DNA of 64,000 bases. Source: Trinickia dabaoshanensis (GTDB lineage Bacteria > Pseudomonadota > Gammaproteobacteria > Burkholderiales > Burkholderiaceae). The notes below the pieces were generated by a model, which searched no databases, was not told the DNA's origin, and saw nothing but the letters and a program-made list of their open reading frames with translations. Location: NCBI RefSeq assembly GCF_002879885.1, contig NZ_PNYA01000021.1, positions 62,001 to 126,000 on the forward strand. The letters run 5' to 3'. Positions within the stretch are counted from its first letter, which is position 1. Each line of letters begins with the position of its first letter. Made by a program: the position numbers and the translations under genes. Shown here in pieces: positions 15,963 to 24,056 of the stretch.

Positions 15963-16844
15963 ATGGATCGGTTTCACGAATTGAACGCCTTTATCGCCGT
16001 CGTCGAGGCGGGCGGCTTTTCCGCGGCCGCGCGTAGGATCGGCGAGTCGCAGTCTGCGGTCAGTAAGGCCGTCAATGCTCTGGAAAAACGGCTCGGTGTG
16101 GCGCTGCTCCATCGCAGTACGCGCAAGGTGACGCTGACCGGTCAGGGGCAGCTTTACTACGAGCGCACGCGGCCATTGGTGGACGAGATTCAGGTGGCCG
16201 ATAGCGAGCTCACCAGCGCCACGCTCGACGTTTCGGGTCTCATTCGGATTGCGGCACCCTCGACGTTCGGTCGGCTACACGTGCTGCCGCTCATTCCCGG
16301 CTTGCTGGCGCAATATCCCGGCTTGCGAATCGATATGGTCCTATCCGACGCCGTGCGCGATATGGTGGAAGACAGAATCGATCTTGCGATTCGAGTGAGC
16401 CCCATCGAAGAGCCCGATTCGGTCGTGCGTCGTGTGGCCGCGACCTCGCTCGTGTGCGCAGGATCGCGCCGTTACTTCGAGCAGTACGGTGTACCCCGCA
16501 CTCCGGCCGAGCTCGCGGATCACAACTGCCTCGTCTATGGCGAGATGACGGAGTGGCCGTTCGTCGGGCCGGAGGGCCCGTTCAACGTGCGAGTACGCGG
16601 GAATCTGTCGTCCAATAGCGTCGAAACGATTCTTGCGGGCGTACAGGCCGGCGTCGGCATCGGCATGTTTCACCGGGCTTCCCTGGTGGGCGAACTCCGG
16701 CACCCGGACATCGTCACGGTGCTCGACGATTTTATGCAACAGCCTAGGGAGGTCAGCCTCGTCTGGCCTAAGCGACGCTTCGTGGCGACCCGAGTGCGCA
16801 GTGCGACCGATTTTCTGGCCGATGCGCTCGCGCGGCGCATTTAG
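15963..16844 (+). CDS. LysR-family transcriptional regulator
   Basis: The 293-residue regulator has the winged helix at residues 1-60 (MDRFHELNAFIAVVEAGGFS, SQSAVSKAVNALEKRL) and an effector domain from about 88. The frame is open 26 codons upstream, but ATG 15963 gives the family N-terminus. It is divergent from the SRPBCC/SDR operon. The 133-base gap holds ATTT-N10-AAAT at 15869-15886, a weak LysR-like site. Regulation of the divergent operon is inferred from position. Confidence 0.86.
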   Translation: MDRFHELNAFIAVVEAGGFSAAARRIGESQSAVSKAVNALEKRLGVALLHRSTRKVTLTGQGQLYYERTRPLVDEIQVADSELTSATLDVSGLIRIAAPSTFGRLHVLPLIPGLLAQYPGLRIDMVLSDAVRDMVEDRIDLAIRVSPIEEPDSVVRRVAATSLVCAGSRRYFEQYGVPRTPAELADHNCLVYGEMTEWPFVGPEGPFNVRVRGNLSSNSVETILAGVQAGVGIGMFHRASLVGELRHPDIVTVLDDFMQQPREVSLVWPKRRFVATRVRSATDFLADALARRI

Positions 16845-16931
16845 GACCATCCCACCGTCGAAAGGCAGTCGGCGCGCGGGCATGGCAGGCCGGAAGACAT
16901 GGAACTGAACGGCCTAAAATCCAGAGGGACC

Positions 16932-16951
16932 GGACGCCCGTATAGGCGTCC
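16932..16951. terminator. Hairpin between convergent LysR and TetR genes
   Basis: A perfect 7-base stem GGACGCC / GGCGTCC with a 6-base loop lies between two converging genes. The T content after the stem is low on both strands, so terminator function is likely from position but not certain. Confidence 0.5.
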
Positions 16952-16959
16952 GTTCCGCT

Positions 16960-17538
16960 CTATTCGGAAATACGATCGCTGCTGTCCTTTGCGAGTTCGG
17001 TCAATGCGGCCATCGCTCGTTTGTACGGTCCGATATCCCCGTTTGCAGCCTGCAGAATGAGTGCCCCTTGCAGGCGCGCAACCCAGTCTTCCGCGAAATG
17101 CCGAGCCCGTACGGGCGACATTCCACTTTCGCGCGCCAATGCTTCGATAGCGTCGATCCAGTGCGAAAACGCCTGGAGCAGACCCTGCTTCGCCACCTTG
17201 CCGATGTCGGACATCGCGAGTTGACCGAGCACGCAGGGCGTGCGTCCACCCAGATAAAGCTGGTCCATCGTGGCCACGATTTTGCGGATACGGGTTTTCA
17301 ACGTGCCGGCGGACCGTGCCGCGCTCAGGATTTCACTGTCGATCATCGCCGTTGCCCGGTCGATCACCGCCTCGGCCATCTGTTGCTTCCCTTCGGGGAA
17401 ATGGTGATAGAGGCTCGATTTTCCGAGGCCGGTCGCGCTCGATAGATCGGTAATCGACGCCCCCTCGAAGCCGCGATCCCGGAACACGGTGAACAGCCGG
17501 TCGATGATTTCTTCCTTCGATGCCAGAGCGGTGGCCAT
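16960..17538 (-). CDS. TetR-family transcriptional regulator
   Basis: The 192-residue regulator has the N-terminal helix-turn-helix GASITDLSSATGLGKSSLYH (about residues 25-44) and a ligand-binding domain. It belongs to the YxaF/LmrA type with Cys in TPCVLGQLA. ATG 17538 was chosen over the upstream open frame because it gives the family N-terminus. It is divergent from the hydrolase-AhpD fusion, and two copies of GATCGTTCGGT lie between the two starts. It probably represses both genes. Confidence 0.87.
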   Translation of the reverse strand: MATALASKEEIIDRLFTVFRDRGFEGASITDLSSATGLGKSSLYHHFPEGKQQMAEAVIDRATAMIDSEILSAARSAGTLKTRIRKIVATMDQLYLGGRTPCVLGQLAMSDIGKVAKQGLLQAFSHWIDAIEALARESGMSPVRARHFAEDWVARLQGALILQAANGDIGPYKRAMAALTELAKDSSDRISE

Positions 17539-17560
17539 AGGTCTTTCGCCTTTCCAAAAA

Positions 17561-17577
17561 ACTGATCGTTCGGTACA
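17561..17577. promoter_or_regulatory. TetR operator candidate 1
   Basis: The sequence contains GATCGTTCGGTACA, sharing the 11-base core GATCGTTCGGT with the site at 17643-17660. It lies 23 bases upstream of the TetR start, fitting autorepression. Confidence 0.55.
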
Positions 17578-17642
17578 GATTGAAAGGGTAAGTTGCATTG
17601 ACCCATAAATCAATCCTTGACACACACAACTTCACGTCTTAC

Positions 17643-17660
17643 TGTACCGATCGTTCGGTT
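17643..17660. promoter_or_regulatory. TetR operator candidate 2
   Basis: TGTACCGATCGTTCGGTT contains a near-palindrome ACCGATCG/TTCGGT and the same core as candidate 1, 85 bases away. It lies 60 bases before the start of the hydrolase-AhpD fusion, fitting repression of that gene. Confidence 0.55.
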
Positions 17661-17719
17661 CAATGAATTCATGCAGTCGATTCTGGCCGACGCCTCGTTC
17701 CGTGACCCAGGAGATTTCG

Positions 17720-19159
17720 ATGTCCACGCTCGCCACGTATCAAACCGTTTCCGTCGCCGACCGCCGCACAGGCATGGCCGTCAACCTGTTCTACCGCGAA
17801 GCCGGACAGAAGGACGCACCCGCCGTGTTGCTGCTGCACGGTTTCCCGACTTCGAGCCATCAGTACCGCGGACTGATCGACCGTCTGGCCGACAAGTACC
17901 GCGTGATCGCGCCGGATCTGCCCGGTTTCGGCTTTTCCGAGGCGCCCGACGCGAAGACATTCGGCTATACCTTCGACCACCTTGCCGAGGTAATCGAAAG
18001 CTTCACCGATACGATCGGCCTGACGCGCTATGCGCTGTACGTGTTCGATTACGGCGCGCCGGTAGGCTTTCGCCTCGCGGCGTCCCGCCCGGACCGCGTG
18101 TCCGCGCTCGTCTCGCAGAACGGGAACGCCTATGAGGAAGGGCTGAGCGAAGGGTGGAACCCGATACGTGCCTATTGGCAGGACCCGTCCGATGCGAACC
18201 GAGCGCAGCTACGCAGCCTCCTCGCGGCGGGGACAACACGGTTCCAGTACGAACACGGCGAGGCCGATACGTCGCATATCGCGCCTGAGAGCTACACGCT
18301 CGACCAGCATTTTCTCGATCGCGCGGGCAACGACGAAATCCAGCTCGATCTGTTCGGCGACTACAAGACGAACGTCGCGGCCTATCCGCGGTTCCATGAA
18401 TATTTCCGCGCGCATCGTCCGCCGACCCTCGCCGTGTGGGGCAAGAACGATCCGTTCTTCCTGCCCGCAGGGGCCGAAGCGTTCCGGCGCGACATCCCCG
18501 ATGCCGAGGTGCGTTTCGTCGATGGGGGGCACTTCCCGCTCGAATCGCATCTGGACGAAGTAGCCGGCATCGTCCGGGCATTCTTCGCGCGGACGCTGGA
18601 CGTTGCACAAGGGCCGGCGTTGTTCGGCGCATTGAATGACGTGCCGGAGTCGGATGGAACCAAGCCGCTGTTCGATGCCATGCGCGGCCTGTTCGGTTTC
18701 GTGCCCAATCTCGGCCATGCGCTTGCGGTCGAGCCGCCGGTGCTCTCCGCATACCTGGTCTGGCTCCATTCGCTCGGCACGACCTCGCTCGATGCGGTGG
18801 CCCAGCAAGTTGCGATGGCCGCTGCGAGCCGCGCGAATGCCGCCGACTATGGCGTGGCCGTTCATGCGACGCTCGCCGGCAAGCTCGGCGCATCGGCAGA
18901 CGTCGTCGATGCGCTGCGCAGCGGTAGCGTGCTCGCCGATCCGAAGCTCGAAGCAGTGCGTCAGTTCGCGATCGCCATTGCATCGAAGCGTACGCAGGTG
19001 TCGGATAGCGACGTCAACACGTTGAAGGCGGCGGGGTTCGACCGTCGTGCCGCGGTAGCGATCGCAATGGCGGTGGCGGGCAAGACGCTCGTCAACACGG
19101 TCGCTCACCTGTCGCAAGTCGAGATCGACGCGGGCTTCCAGCCGGGCGCCGTTATCTAG
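17720..19159 (+). CDS. Fusion of an alpha/beta hydrolase and an AhpD-like domain
   Basis: The 479-residue protein has two domains. Residues 1-290 are a haloalkane-dehalogenase-like hydrolase with HGFPTSSHQYRG (40-51), nucleophile candidate Asp110 in VFDYGAPVG and late His in DGGHFPLES. Residues about 305-479 are a carboxymuconolactone-decarboxylase/AhpD-like helical domain (FGFVPNLGHALAVEPP). Its SRANAADYGVAVHATLAG stretch has Ala and Gly where AhpD has its CxxC cysteines, so peroxidase activity is unlikely. ATG 17720 has AGGAG upstream. Control by the divergent TetR is likely. Confidence 0.8.
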   Translation: MSTLATYQTVSVADRRTGMAVNLFYREAGQKDAPAVLLLHGFPTSSHQYRGLIDRLADKYRVIAPDLPGFGFSEAPDAKTFGYTFDHLAEVIESFTDTIGLTRYALYVFDYGAPVGFRLAASRPDRVSALVSQNGNAYEEGLSEGWNPIRAYWQDPSDANRAQLRSLLAAGTTRFQYEHGEADTSHIAPESYTLDQHFLDRAGNDEIQLDLFGDYKTNVAAYPRFHEYFRAHRPPTLAVWGKNDPFFLPAGAEAFRRDIPDAEVRFVDGGHFPLESHLDEVAGIVRAFFARTLDVAQGPALFGALNDVPESDGTKPLFDAMRGLFGFVPNLGHALAVEPPVLSAYLVWLHSLGTTSLDAVAQQVAMAAASRANAADYGVAVHATLAGKLGASADVVDALRSGSVLADPKLEAVRQFAIAIASKRTQVSDSDVNTLKAAGFDRRAAVAIAMAVAGKTLVNTVAHLSQVEIDAGFQPGAVI

Positions 19160-19172
19160 CGCTGCGACCGGT

Positions 19173-20474
19173 TCAGCGTGTCGCCAACGGCAAAGTGTTC
19201 AGGCGGTCGAGGATCACTTCCTTCATGCCGCGCGGTGTGGGAAGCTCGTCGAGCAGCTTCGGCCACGTATCGTGCGCAGCGGATACCGCTGCTTTCACCG
19301 CGGCCGTAGCGATACGTTGAGCAATGCCTGCGGATTTAGCCAGTTCCGCGAAGGTATCGAGTGTCTGCGCGCGCTGCATCCGATCGATGGCGACGTTCAT
19401 GCCGTATGTGGAGAACCCCGGCAACGCGGCGACGCAAACAATGTCGTATGCCGGGGTTAGCAACGGATGCACCTTGTCCGCGTAGACGACGGAGAAATTC
19501 TTGAGATGCGCATCGCTGTTGCCGATAAGCGTGTTGACCGCTTGCCGCATGAAGAACTCACGGACGTCCCTCACGCCCCGCGGACTCAGTGCGCCCAGCA
19601 AACTCAGCAACAAACGAAACTGCTCCTCTTTCGCATACTTGGCCGTCGGCATGCGCCCCAGCATCTGGCAAGCATCTTCCACGTGGATGCGCTCGTTACC
19701 CTGCCGGTCGTAGCGCTCGACTGCGAGAAACGACGTTGCCGTGCCTGCCATGGCTTGAAGACCGTCGATTTCGATAACCGAGAGATTCATCGGCTCGCAC
19801 GACGCGACGTTGATACCGGCCGCTTTGGCAAGCTGCATCGCGACGTACTCGTTGAAGATCTGCGAGTCGTCGTTTTTGGCGGGAAGCTTGGCGATGACAT
19901 CGGAAAGCTTCCCGTGTCCCGGCATCGTGTACCGCTTGCCCTTGTTCACCGTCGAAAGCGCGAGCTTGTTCTGCACGCCGGAGATGGAGGCTGCGCCCTC
20001 GGCGGCCCCTTCCGTTACGCCAATTTCGAGATTGTCGGCACCGCCGGTAGCACCAAACGTTCGCGCGTACTCCGGAATGGCGTGCGCGTCCGCGGGAGGC
20101 TGAACGACAACCGCGCCGGGCAGATCTTCACCGGCGGCAGCTAGTACGCCGAAGTCGTCTCGATCTTCCGGATTGTGCCGAGTCGCTTCAAGCCGCTTGC
20201 GTAGATCGCTCTCCGGGAGGAGCCCCGCAAAGAATGGCGGAAGCTTACCGCCCGTGTTGTAGAGCGCCGGGTGGAAAGCGTTTGAAAAAATGTCGGCCGC
20301 GATCGCCGGGGCGCCCGGGATGGCCATCGACAAGGTGAGCGTCGGCGAGCCATTGGCGGCTTTGAACGACTCCGACGGCACGAAGCGGCAGTTTCCGGCA
20401 AGTTCGCAGAGGTAGCCACAGACCTTGCCGTAAAGCAGCACCTCCAGGTAGCGCGGGTGGATTGCATCGGTCAT
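19173..20474 (-). CDS. hipA: HipA-type Ser/Thr kinase toxin
   Basis: The 433-residue protein has the HipA architecture. An N-terminal lobe lies before residue 150, then SGVQNKLALS (the SGVQPK-type loop), ERYDR, the catalytic stretch NTLIGNSDAHLKNFS near 310-325 with Asp, His, Lys and Asn, and the metal-binding Asp in PAYDIVC. Known HipA toxins phosphorylate glutamyl-tRNA synthetase or related targets and induce persistence. The target here is unknown. Its ATG overlaps the hipB stop by four bases. All key motifs appear intact, so the toxin is probably active. Confidence 0.9.
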   Translation of the reverse strand: MTDAIHPRYLEVLLYGKVCGYLCELAGNCRFVPSESFKAANGSPTLTLSMAIPGAPAIAADIFSNAFHPALYNTGGKLPPFFAGLLPESDLRKRLEATRHNPEDRDDFGVLAAAGEDLPGAVVVQPPADAHAIPEYARTFGATGGADNLEIGVTEGAAEGAASISGVQNKLALSTVNKGKRYTMPGHGKLSDVIAKLPAKNDDSQIFNEYVAMQLAKAAGINVASCEPMNLSVIEIDGLQAMAGTATSFLAVERYDRQGNERIHVEDACQMLGRMPTAKYAKEEQFRLLLSLLGALSPRGVRDVREFFMRQAVNTLIGNSDAHLKNFSVVYADKVHPLLTPAYDIVCVAALPGFSTYGMNVAIDRMQRAQTLDTFAELAKSAGIAQRIATAAVKAAVSAAHDTWPKLLDELPTPRGMKEVILDRLNTLPLATR

Positions 20475-20761
20475 TGGCGCGCCTTGACGAACATCTCCGC
20501 CGCGCTCGGTGCCTCGAGATCAGGCCCAGTCCCCTTCCCCGCCAAGACCTGCCGGACAGCTGCGAGGTGCTCGTTCGGCACGAGCACCCATTGCGCGTTC
20601 AAACCTGCTGCGAGCGCGTCGAGTGTATTGCTCCGGGCGTCGTGCCTGCCAGCCAACGTCGCGGACACATTGGGGCGAGCGATGCCAATCAGGTCGCCCA
20701 ATTCGGTGACGGACATCCCGCGACGCGAAAGAAGGGCCCTGACTTGTTGTACGAATGACAT
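20471..20761 (-). CDS. hipB: HipB-type antitoxin, XRE family
   Basis: The 96-residue protein has a helix-turn-helix at residues 3-60 (MSVTELGDLIGIARPNVSAT) and a C-terminal tail that would contact HipA. In the known family HipB binds palindromic operators, neutralises HipA and represses the operon. It is upstream of hipA and overlaps it by ATGA, giving coupled translation. No strong Shine-Dalgarno is seen before its start. Two perfect palindromes lie upstream. Confidence 0.88.
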   Translation of the reverse strand: MSFVQQVRALLSRRGMSVTELGDLIGIARPNVSATLAGRHDARSNTLDALAAGLNAQWVLVPNEHLAAVRQVLAGKGTGPDLEAPSAAEMFVKARQ

Positions 20762-20791
20762 TTCATACTTTGCAGCGTGGAGTTATTAAAA

Positions 20792-20797
20792 ATTATA
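20792..20797 (-). promoter_or_regulatory. Candidate -10 element of the hipBA promoter
   Basis: Reading leftward the bases are TATAAT, a consensus -10 hexamer, 30 bases before the hipB start. The -35 position (20815-20820) is not consensus, as expected for a promoter under tight repressor control. Confidence 0.5.
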
Positions 20798-20826
20798 CTC
20801 CTCCCCCATGATGACGCCCAGCTTTC

Positions 20827-20842
20827 GTATTCAATATCATAC
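20827..20842. promoter_or_regulatory. GTAT-N8-ATAC operator candidate 1 for HipB
   Basis: An inverted repeat GTAT-N8-ATAC with the same 4-8-4 geometry as the next site. It sits just upstream of the hipB -35 region. Known HipB operators are inverted repeats with 8-base spacers. Confidence 0.6.
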
Positions 20843-20856
20843 AAATACACACCGTC

Positions 20857-20872
20857 GTATTATATTTCATAC
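20857..20872. promoter_or_regulatory. GTAT-N8-ATAC operator candidate 2 for HipB
   Basis: Second copy of GTAT-N8-ATAC, exactly 30 bases from the first, about three helical turns. Two repressor dimers would lie on the same DNA face. Confidence 0.6.
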
Positions 20873-20910
20873 CCACTCACGAAGACGTTCGACGCCGCAG
20901 CCGTCGGCTA

Positions 20911-21507
20911 TCAGTCGAAAGTGACCAAGTCCTTGAAAATCAGTTCTCCCCAGTTATTTCCGCGCGCGTGCACGAGCAATCCACCCTCCGCAAGCCCGCC
21001 GAGTTCGATTGGCGCGAAACCAAGTTTTTCCGCAAGCTCGCCAATTTCCGCCACGGCGCCGTCGTCGTCGCTTGCGAGGAACACGACTCTCCTGCCACCT
21101 TGCACGGCCGGGTCTTGGCCGAGAACGCCCGCAGCGAGATGATTGAATCCTTTCACCAGCCTGGCTCCGGCGAACGCCTCCGCGACGAAAGCCGAGGACG
21201 GCAGACCGTCCAGTTCCTCAGGTGTGGCGAACGTGTTCATGACGTCGACGATGGTCTTTCCGTTCCAGCTAGGCAGCGCCTTCGAGACCTCCGGGTACGA
21301 CTCGAAACGGACCGCCAAAAAGACGATGTCCGCCTTGACCGCTTCCGCCAGGGTTGTGGGAATGATCGTAGGTCCGATCGCTGCGGCATCGAACGCAAAG
21401 CTTGCAGGGTCGCGCGTGGTTGCAACGGATACTTCGATGCCCTTGCGGGCGAACGCCTTGGCCAGTGCGTGGCCGATCTTGCCGAAGCCGACGATTGCGT
21501 AACTCAT
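20911..21507 (-). CDS. NADPH-dependent F420 reductase-like NAD(P)-binding protein
   Basis: The 198-residue single-domain Rossmann protein has GFGKIGHALAKAFARKG at residues 6-22. It matches the pyrroline-5-carboxylate reductase/F420-dependent NADP reductase-like family (VIDVMNTFATPEE, FNHLAAGVL). ATG 21507 with AGGAAATACC is preferred over the longer open frame. It follows the SDR gene by 22 bases in one leftward operon and probably is a redox enzyme. The cofactor and substrate are not determinable. Confidence 0.78.
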   Translation of the reverse strand: MSYAIVGFGKIGHALAKAFARKGIEVSVATTRDPASFAFDAAAIGPTIIPTTLAEAVKADIVFLAVRFESYPEVSKALPSWNGKTIVDVMNTFATPEELDGLPSSAFVAEAFAGARLVKGFNHLAAGVLGQDPAVQGGRRVVFLASDDDGAVAEIGELAEKLGFAPIELGGLAEGGLLVHARGNNWGELIFKDLVTFD

Positions 21508-21529
21508 AGGTATTTCCTCCGTTTCTCGG

Positions 21530-22264
21530 TCAGAGTTGTGCCAAGCCACCATCGACGGCGACCTCGCTGGCGGTCATGAAACTGCTGTCCGACGACGCAA
21601 GGAAAGCGGCGACCGCGCCGATCTCCGCCGGATCGGCCATACGCTGGAGCGGCGTCATCGCACCGTAGGCCTTCTGCCCCTCTTCGCCCAGCGCCTCCTT
21701 CGCGAGTTCGGTCGCTGTCGCCCCGGGCGACAGCACGTTCACCCGGATACCGGTGCCCTTCAGGTCTTGCGCCCAAGTCCGGGCAAGGTTGCGCACCGCT
21801 GCCTTGCTCGCGCTGTAGACCGTGAATCCGGGCGCTCCCGTGGTACCGGCGCTCGATCCCGTCAGGATGATCGAACCGCCCGAGCCCATCAGCGGCAACG
21901 CCTTCTGGACCGTCAAGATCGTCCCCTTCACATTGGTGTCGAAGGTCTCGTCGATGTGCTCGCCGGTGATCTGGCCGAGTGCTAGCGGGCTGCCAGTGCC
22001 CGCATTGGCGAAGACGATGTCGAGGGTCTCGCGCTCGGCCTTCACCGCCGCGTAAAGCCGATCGAGGTCGGCCGGATCGGAGACCGAGCCCCTCACTGCC
22101 CGCGCATGGGGCCCGAGGTCGGCTAAGGCGGCGTCGAGTGCTTCCTGCCGGCGGCCGAAGATGAAGACGAAAGCCCCCTCCTCGATAAAGCGCTTTGCCG
22201 CCGCGCGGCCGATGCCCGTGGCGCCGCCGGTGATCACCGCGGTCTTTCCATTGAGTCTATTCAT
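21530..22264 (-). CDS. Short-chain dehydrogenase/reductase
   Basis: The 244-residue classical SDR has TGGATGIG near residues 12-19, NAGTG, catalytic YSASK and a C-terminal VDGGLAQL. Two in-frame ATGs exist. 22264 is preferred because AAGGA lies at good spacing from it, while it would be only 3 bases from 22273. It is divergent from the LysR gene at 22371 and is first in an operon with the NADP-binding gene. The substrate is unknown. Confidence 0.86.
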   Translation of the reverse strand: MNRLNGKTAVITGGATGIGRAAAKRFIEEGAFVFIFGRRQEALDAALADLGPHARAVRGSVSDPADLDRLYAAVKAERETLDIVFANAGTGSPLALGQITGEHIDETFDTNVKGTILTVQKALPLMGSGGSIILTGSSAGTTGAPGFTVYSASKAAVRNLARTWAQDLKGTGIRVNVLSPGATATELAKEALGEEGQKAYGAMTPLQRMADPAEIGAVAAFLASSDSSFMTASEVAVDGGLAQL

Positions 22265-22370
22265 GTCATGCATCCTTCGAAACGAAAGCGAGAAGCCCGA
22301 TTGTGGGACTCTTGATTCATGAAGCCAATTGACTGAATATCGATAAATACCATCTACTTTCTAGATAGCT

Positions 22371-23312
22371 ATGTTGGACAACGTCACCATCAATCAACTT
22401 CGCGCGTTCGTTGCCGTATGCGACCAGGGCAGCTTTTCCGGAGCCGCACGGCAATTGAGGCGCGCACAATCGGCGATCAGTCATGCGATCAGCGCGCTCG
22501 AGAGTGCCTTCGATGTGGTGCTGTTCGAGCGCAATACGCGCAAAGCGACGCTGACGGCCGCTGGCCGCGGTCTCCTACCTGATGCTCGCGGGGTGATCTC
22601 GCGCACCGAGGAAATGAAGATGCGTGCGATTGCGATCGCCCAGGCCGGGGTCCCACAGGTCTCGGTTGCAGTGGATACCTACTTCCCGCGCGCGCACCTC
22701 ATCGATTGCCTGCGCACCGTGCAGGCGGACTTTCCAACGGTCGCGATCAATCTGCGCATGACGACCATGCAGGGCGGCGAGCGGTTGGTTCTCGAAGGCA
22801 CCTGCGCATTGGCGGTAACGATCACGGACGTACCCGAGCTGAGCCCCGGCACCATAGAAAGGGAGCATCTGTGCGACGCGCAGATGGTGACCGTCTGTGG
22901 GCCGGCGCACCCGCTGGCCGCCATGACGGGGCCGATCGCGCGGGAGGAATTCGGGCGCCACATCCAGCTTGTCGTGACCGACAACCAGCCCGATGCGGAA
23001 AAGACGCAACAAGGGGTGGCCAGTGAACGCCAGTGGTGGGTGAACGACCTGGGTGCGAAGCACGATCTGCTCAGGGGAAGTTTGTGCTGGGGGCACATGC
23101 CGCGTCATATGGTTGCGCAAGATCTGGCGGACGGAACACTCGTCGAACTCCAACGGCGTGCCTGGCACATGCGCCCCCTCACGTTCATGATTTCGCAGCG
23201 GCGCGGGTACTCGCTTGCCGCGTGCGAGGCGCGGCTCGTCGAGCTTCTTGGCCATCGTCATCTCCTCGCGAAGAGTGGGAAGACCAAGGCCAGGGTGGCG
23301 CGCGGTCGCTGA
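22371..23312 (+). CDS. LysR-family transcriptional regulator
   Basis: The 313-residue regulator has the winged helix at residues 4-62 (SFSGAARQLRRAQSAISHAI) and an effector domain that includes TYFPRAHLIDCLR. It is divergent from the SDR/NADP-reductase-like operon. The 106-base gap between them is AT-rich with TATCGATA near its middle. Control of that operon is inferred from position. Confidence 0.86.
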   Translation: MLDNVTINQLRAFVAVCDQGSFSGAARQLRRAQSAISHAISALESAFDVVLFERNTRKATLTAAGRGLLPDARGVISRTEEMKMRAIAIAQAGVPQVSVAVDTYFPRAHLIDCLRTVQADFPTVAINLRMTTMQGGERLVLEGTCALAVTITDVPELSPGTIEREHLCDAQMVTVCGPAHPLAAMTGPIAREEFGRHIQLVVTDNQPDAEKTQQGVASERQWWVNDLGAKHDLLRGSLCWGHMPRHMVAQDLADGTLVELQRRAWHMRPLTFMISQRRGYSLAACEARLVELLGHRHLLAKSGKTKARVARGR

Positions 23313-23361
23313 TGGCTTGCTCCGCGACCTGCCGGTCGGTTCACACCGTGATGCGGGTCCT

Positions 23362-23378
23362 ATTACATGCGATGTAAT
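23362..23378. promoter_or_regulatory. Palindrome ATTACAT-N3-ATGTAAT
   Basis: A perfect 7-3-7 inverted repeat lies 78 bases before the AhpD-like gene and its XRE regulator. It is a candidate operator for that downstream XRE protein. Confidence 0.6.
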
Positions 23379-23455
23379 TGGCGCAATGAACGGCCGCTTT
23401 TACGCTTCGGACATTGCGCGCCCATTCCGGCCGCGCTCACCGCCAAGGAGCTACC

Positions 23456-24019
23456 ATGTCCAGCTATCCTCTCCATACGATCGAATCGGCTCCCGAGGGA
23501 TCGAAGCCCGTGCTTCGGCAACTGCAGCAGGCGTTCGGCCTGATCCCGAACATCGCCGCAACGATGGCCGTATCGCCGGCGCTGATCAACGGTTTCATCG
23601 GCCTGTTCGAGCGCGTCCATGCGAGCAGTCTCACCGAGGCGCAGATTCAAACGCTGTTGCTGACGAACGCAGTGACGAATGCAAGCGAATGGCCGGTCGC
23701 GTTTCACACGGCGCTTGCATTGAAGGAAGGTGTGCGGCCCGCCGATGTCGACGCGATCCGGCACGGTGCCTTGCCGGACGACCCCGCACTGGCCGCGTTA
23801 TCGGCATTGGCTCGCACTCTGATCGAGAAGCGGGGCCGCGTGGCCGAAGGCGACCGGAAGCGCTTTCTAGAAGCGGGCTTCAGCCTGGAGCAGATACTCG
23901 AGGTGATCGCAGTGGTAGCCGCATCGACGATCACGAATTACGCGAGCAGCGTAACGCACCCGCCGCTCGAAGCGCAGTTCGAGGACGTCGCGTGGCGTGC
24001 GCCCGTGCCCGCGGCCTGA
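23456..24019 (+). CDS. Carboxymuconolactone decarboxylase/AhpD-like protein
   Basis: The 187-residue helical protein has FGLIPNIAATMAVSPALING near residue 25, the family's N-terminal pattern. Where AhpD has CxxC before its His, this protein reads TNASEWPVAFHTALAL, so both cysteines are absent. It resembles the second domain of the fusion at 17720-19159. ATG 23456 has AAGGAG upstream. An XRE regulator follows after 37 bases, forming a two-gene unit behind a palindrome. A binding or non-peroxidase role is more likely than AhpD activity. Confidence 0.78.
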   Translation: MSSYPLHTIESAPEGSKPVLRQLQQAFGLIPNIAATMAVSPALINGFIGLFERVHASSLTEAQIQTLLLTNAVTNASEWPVAFHTALALKEGVRPADVDAIRHGALPDDPALAALSALARTLIEKRGRVAEGDRKRFLEAGFSLEQILEVIAVVAASTITNYASSVTHPPLEAQFEDVAWRAPVPAA

Positions 24020-24056
24020 TCCATGCTTATTCATCCACACACCGTTGGGGAAATCG

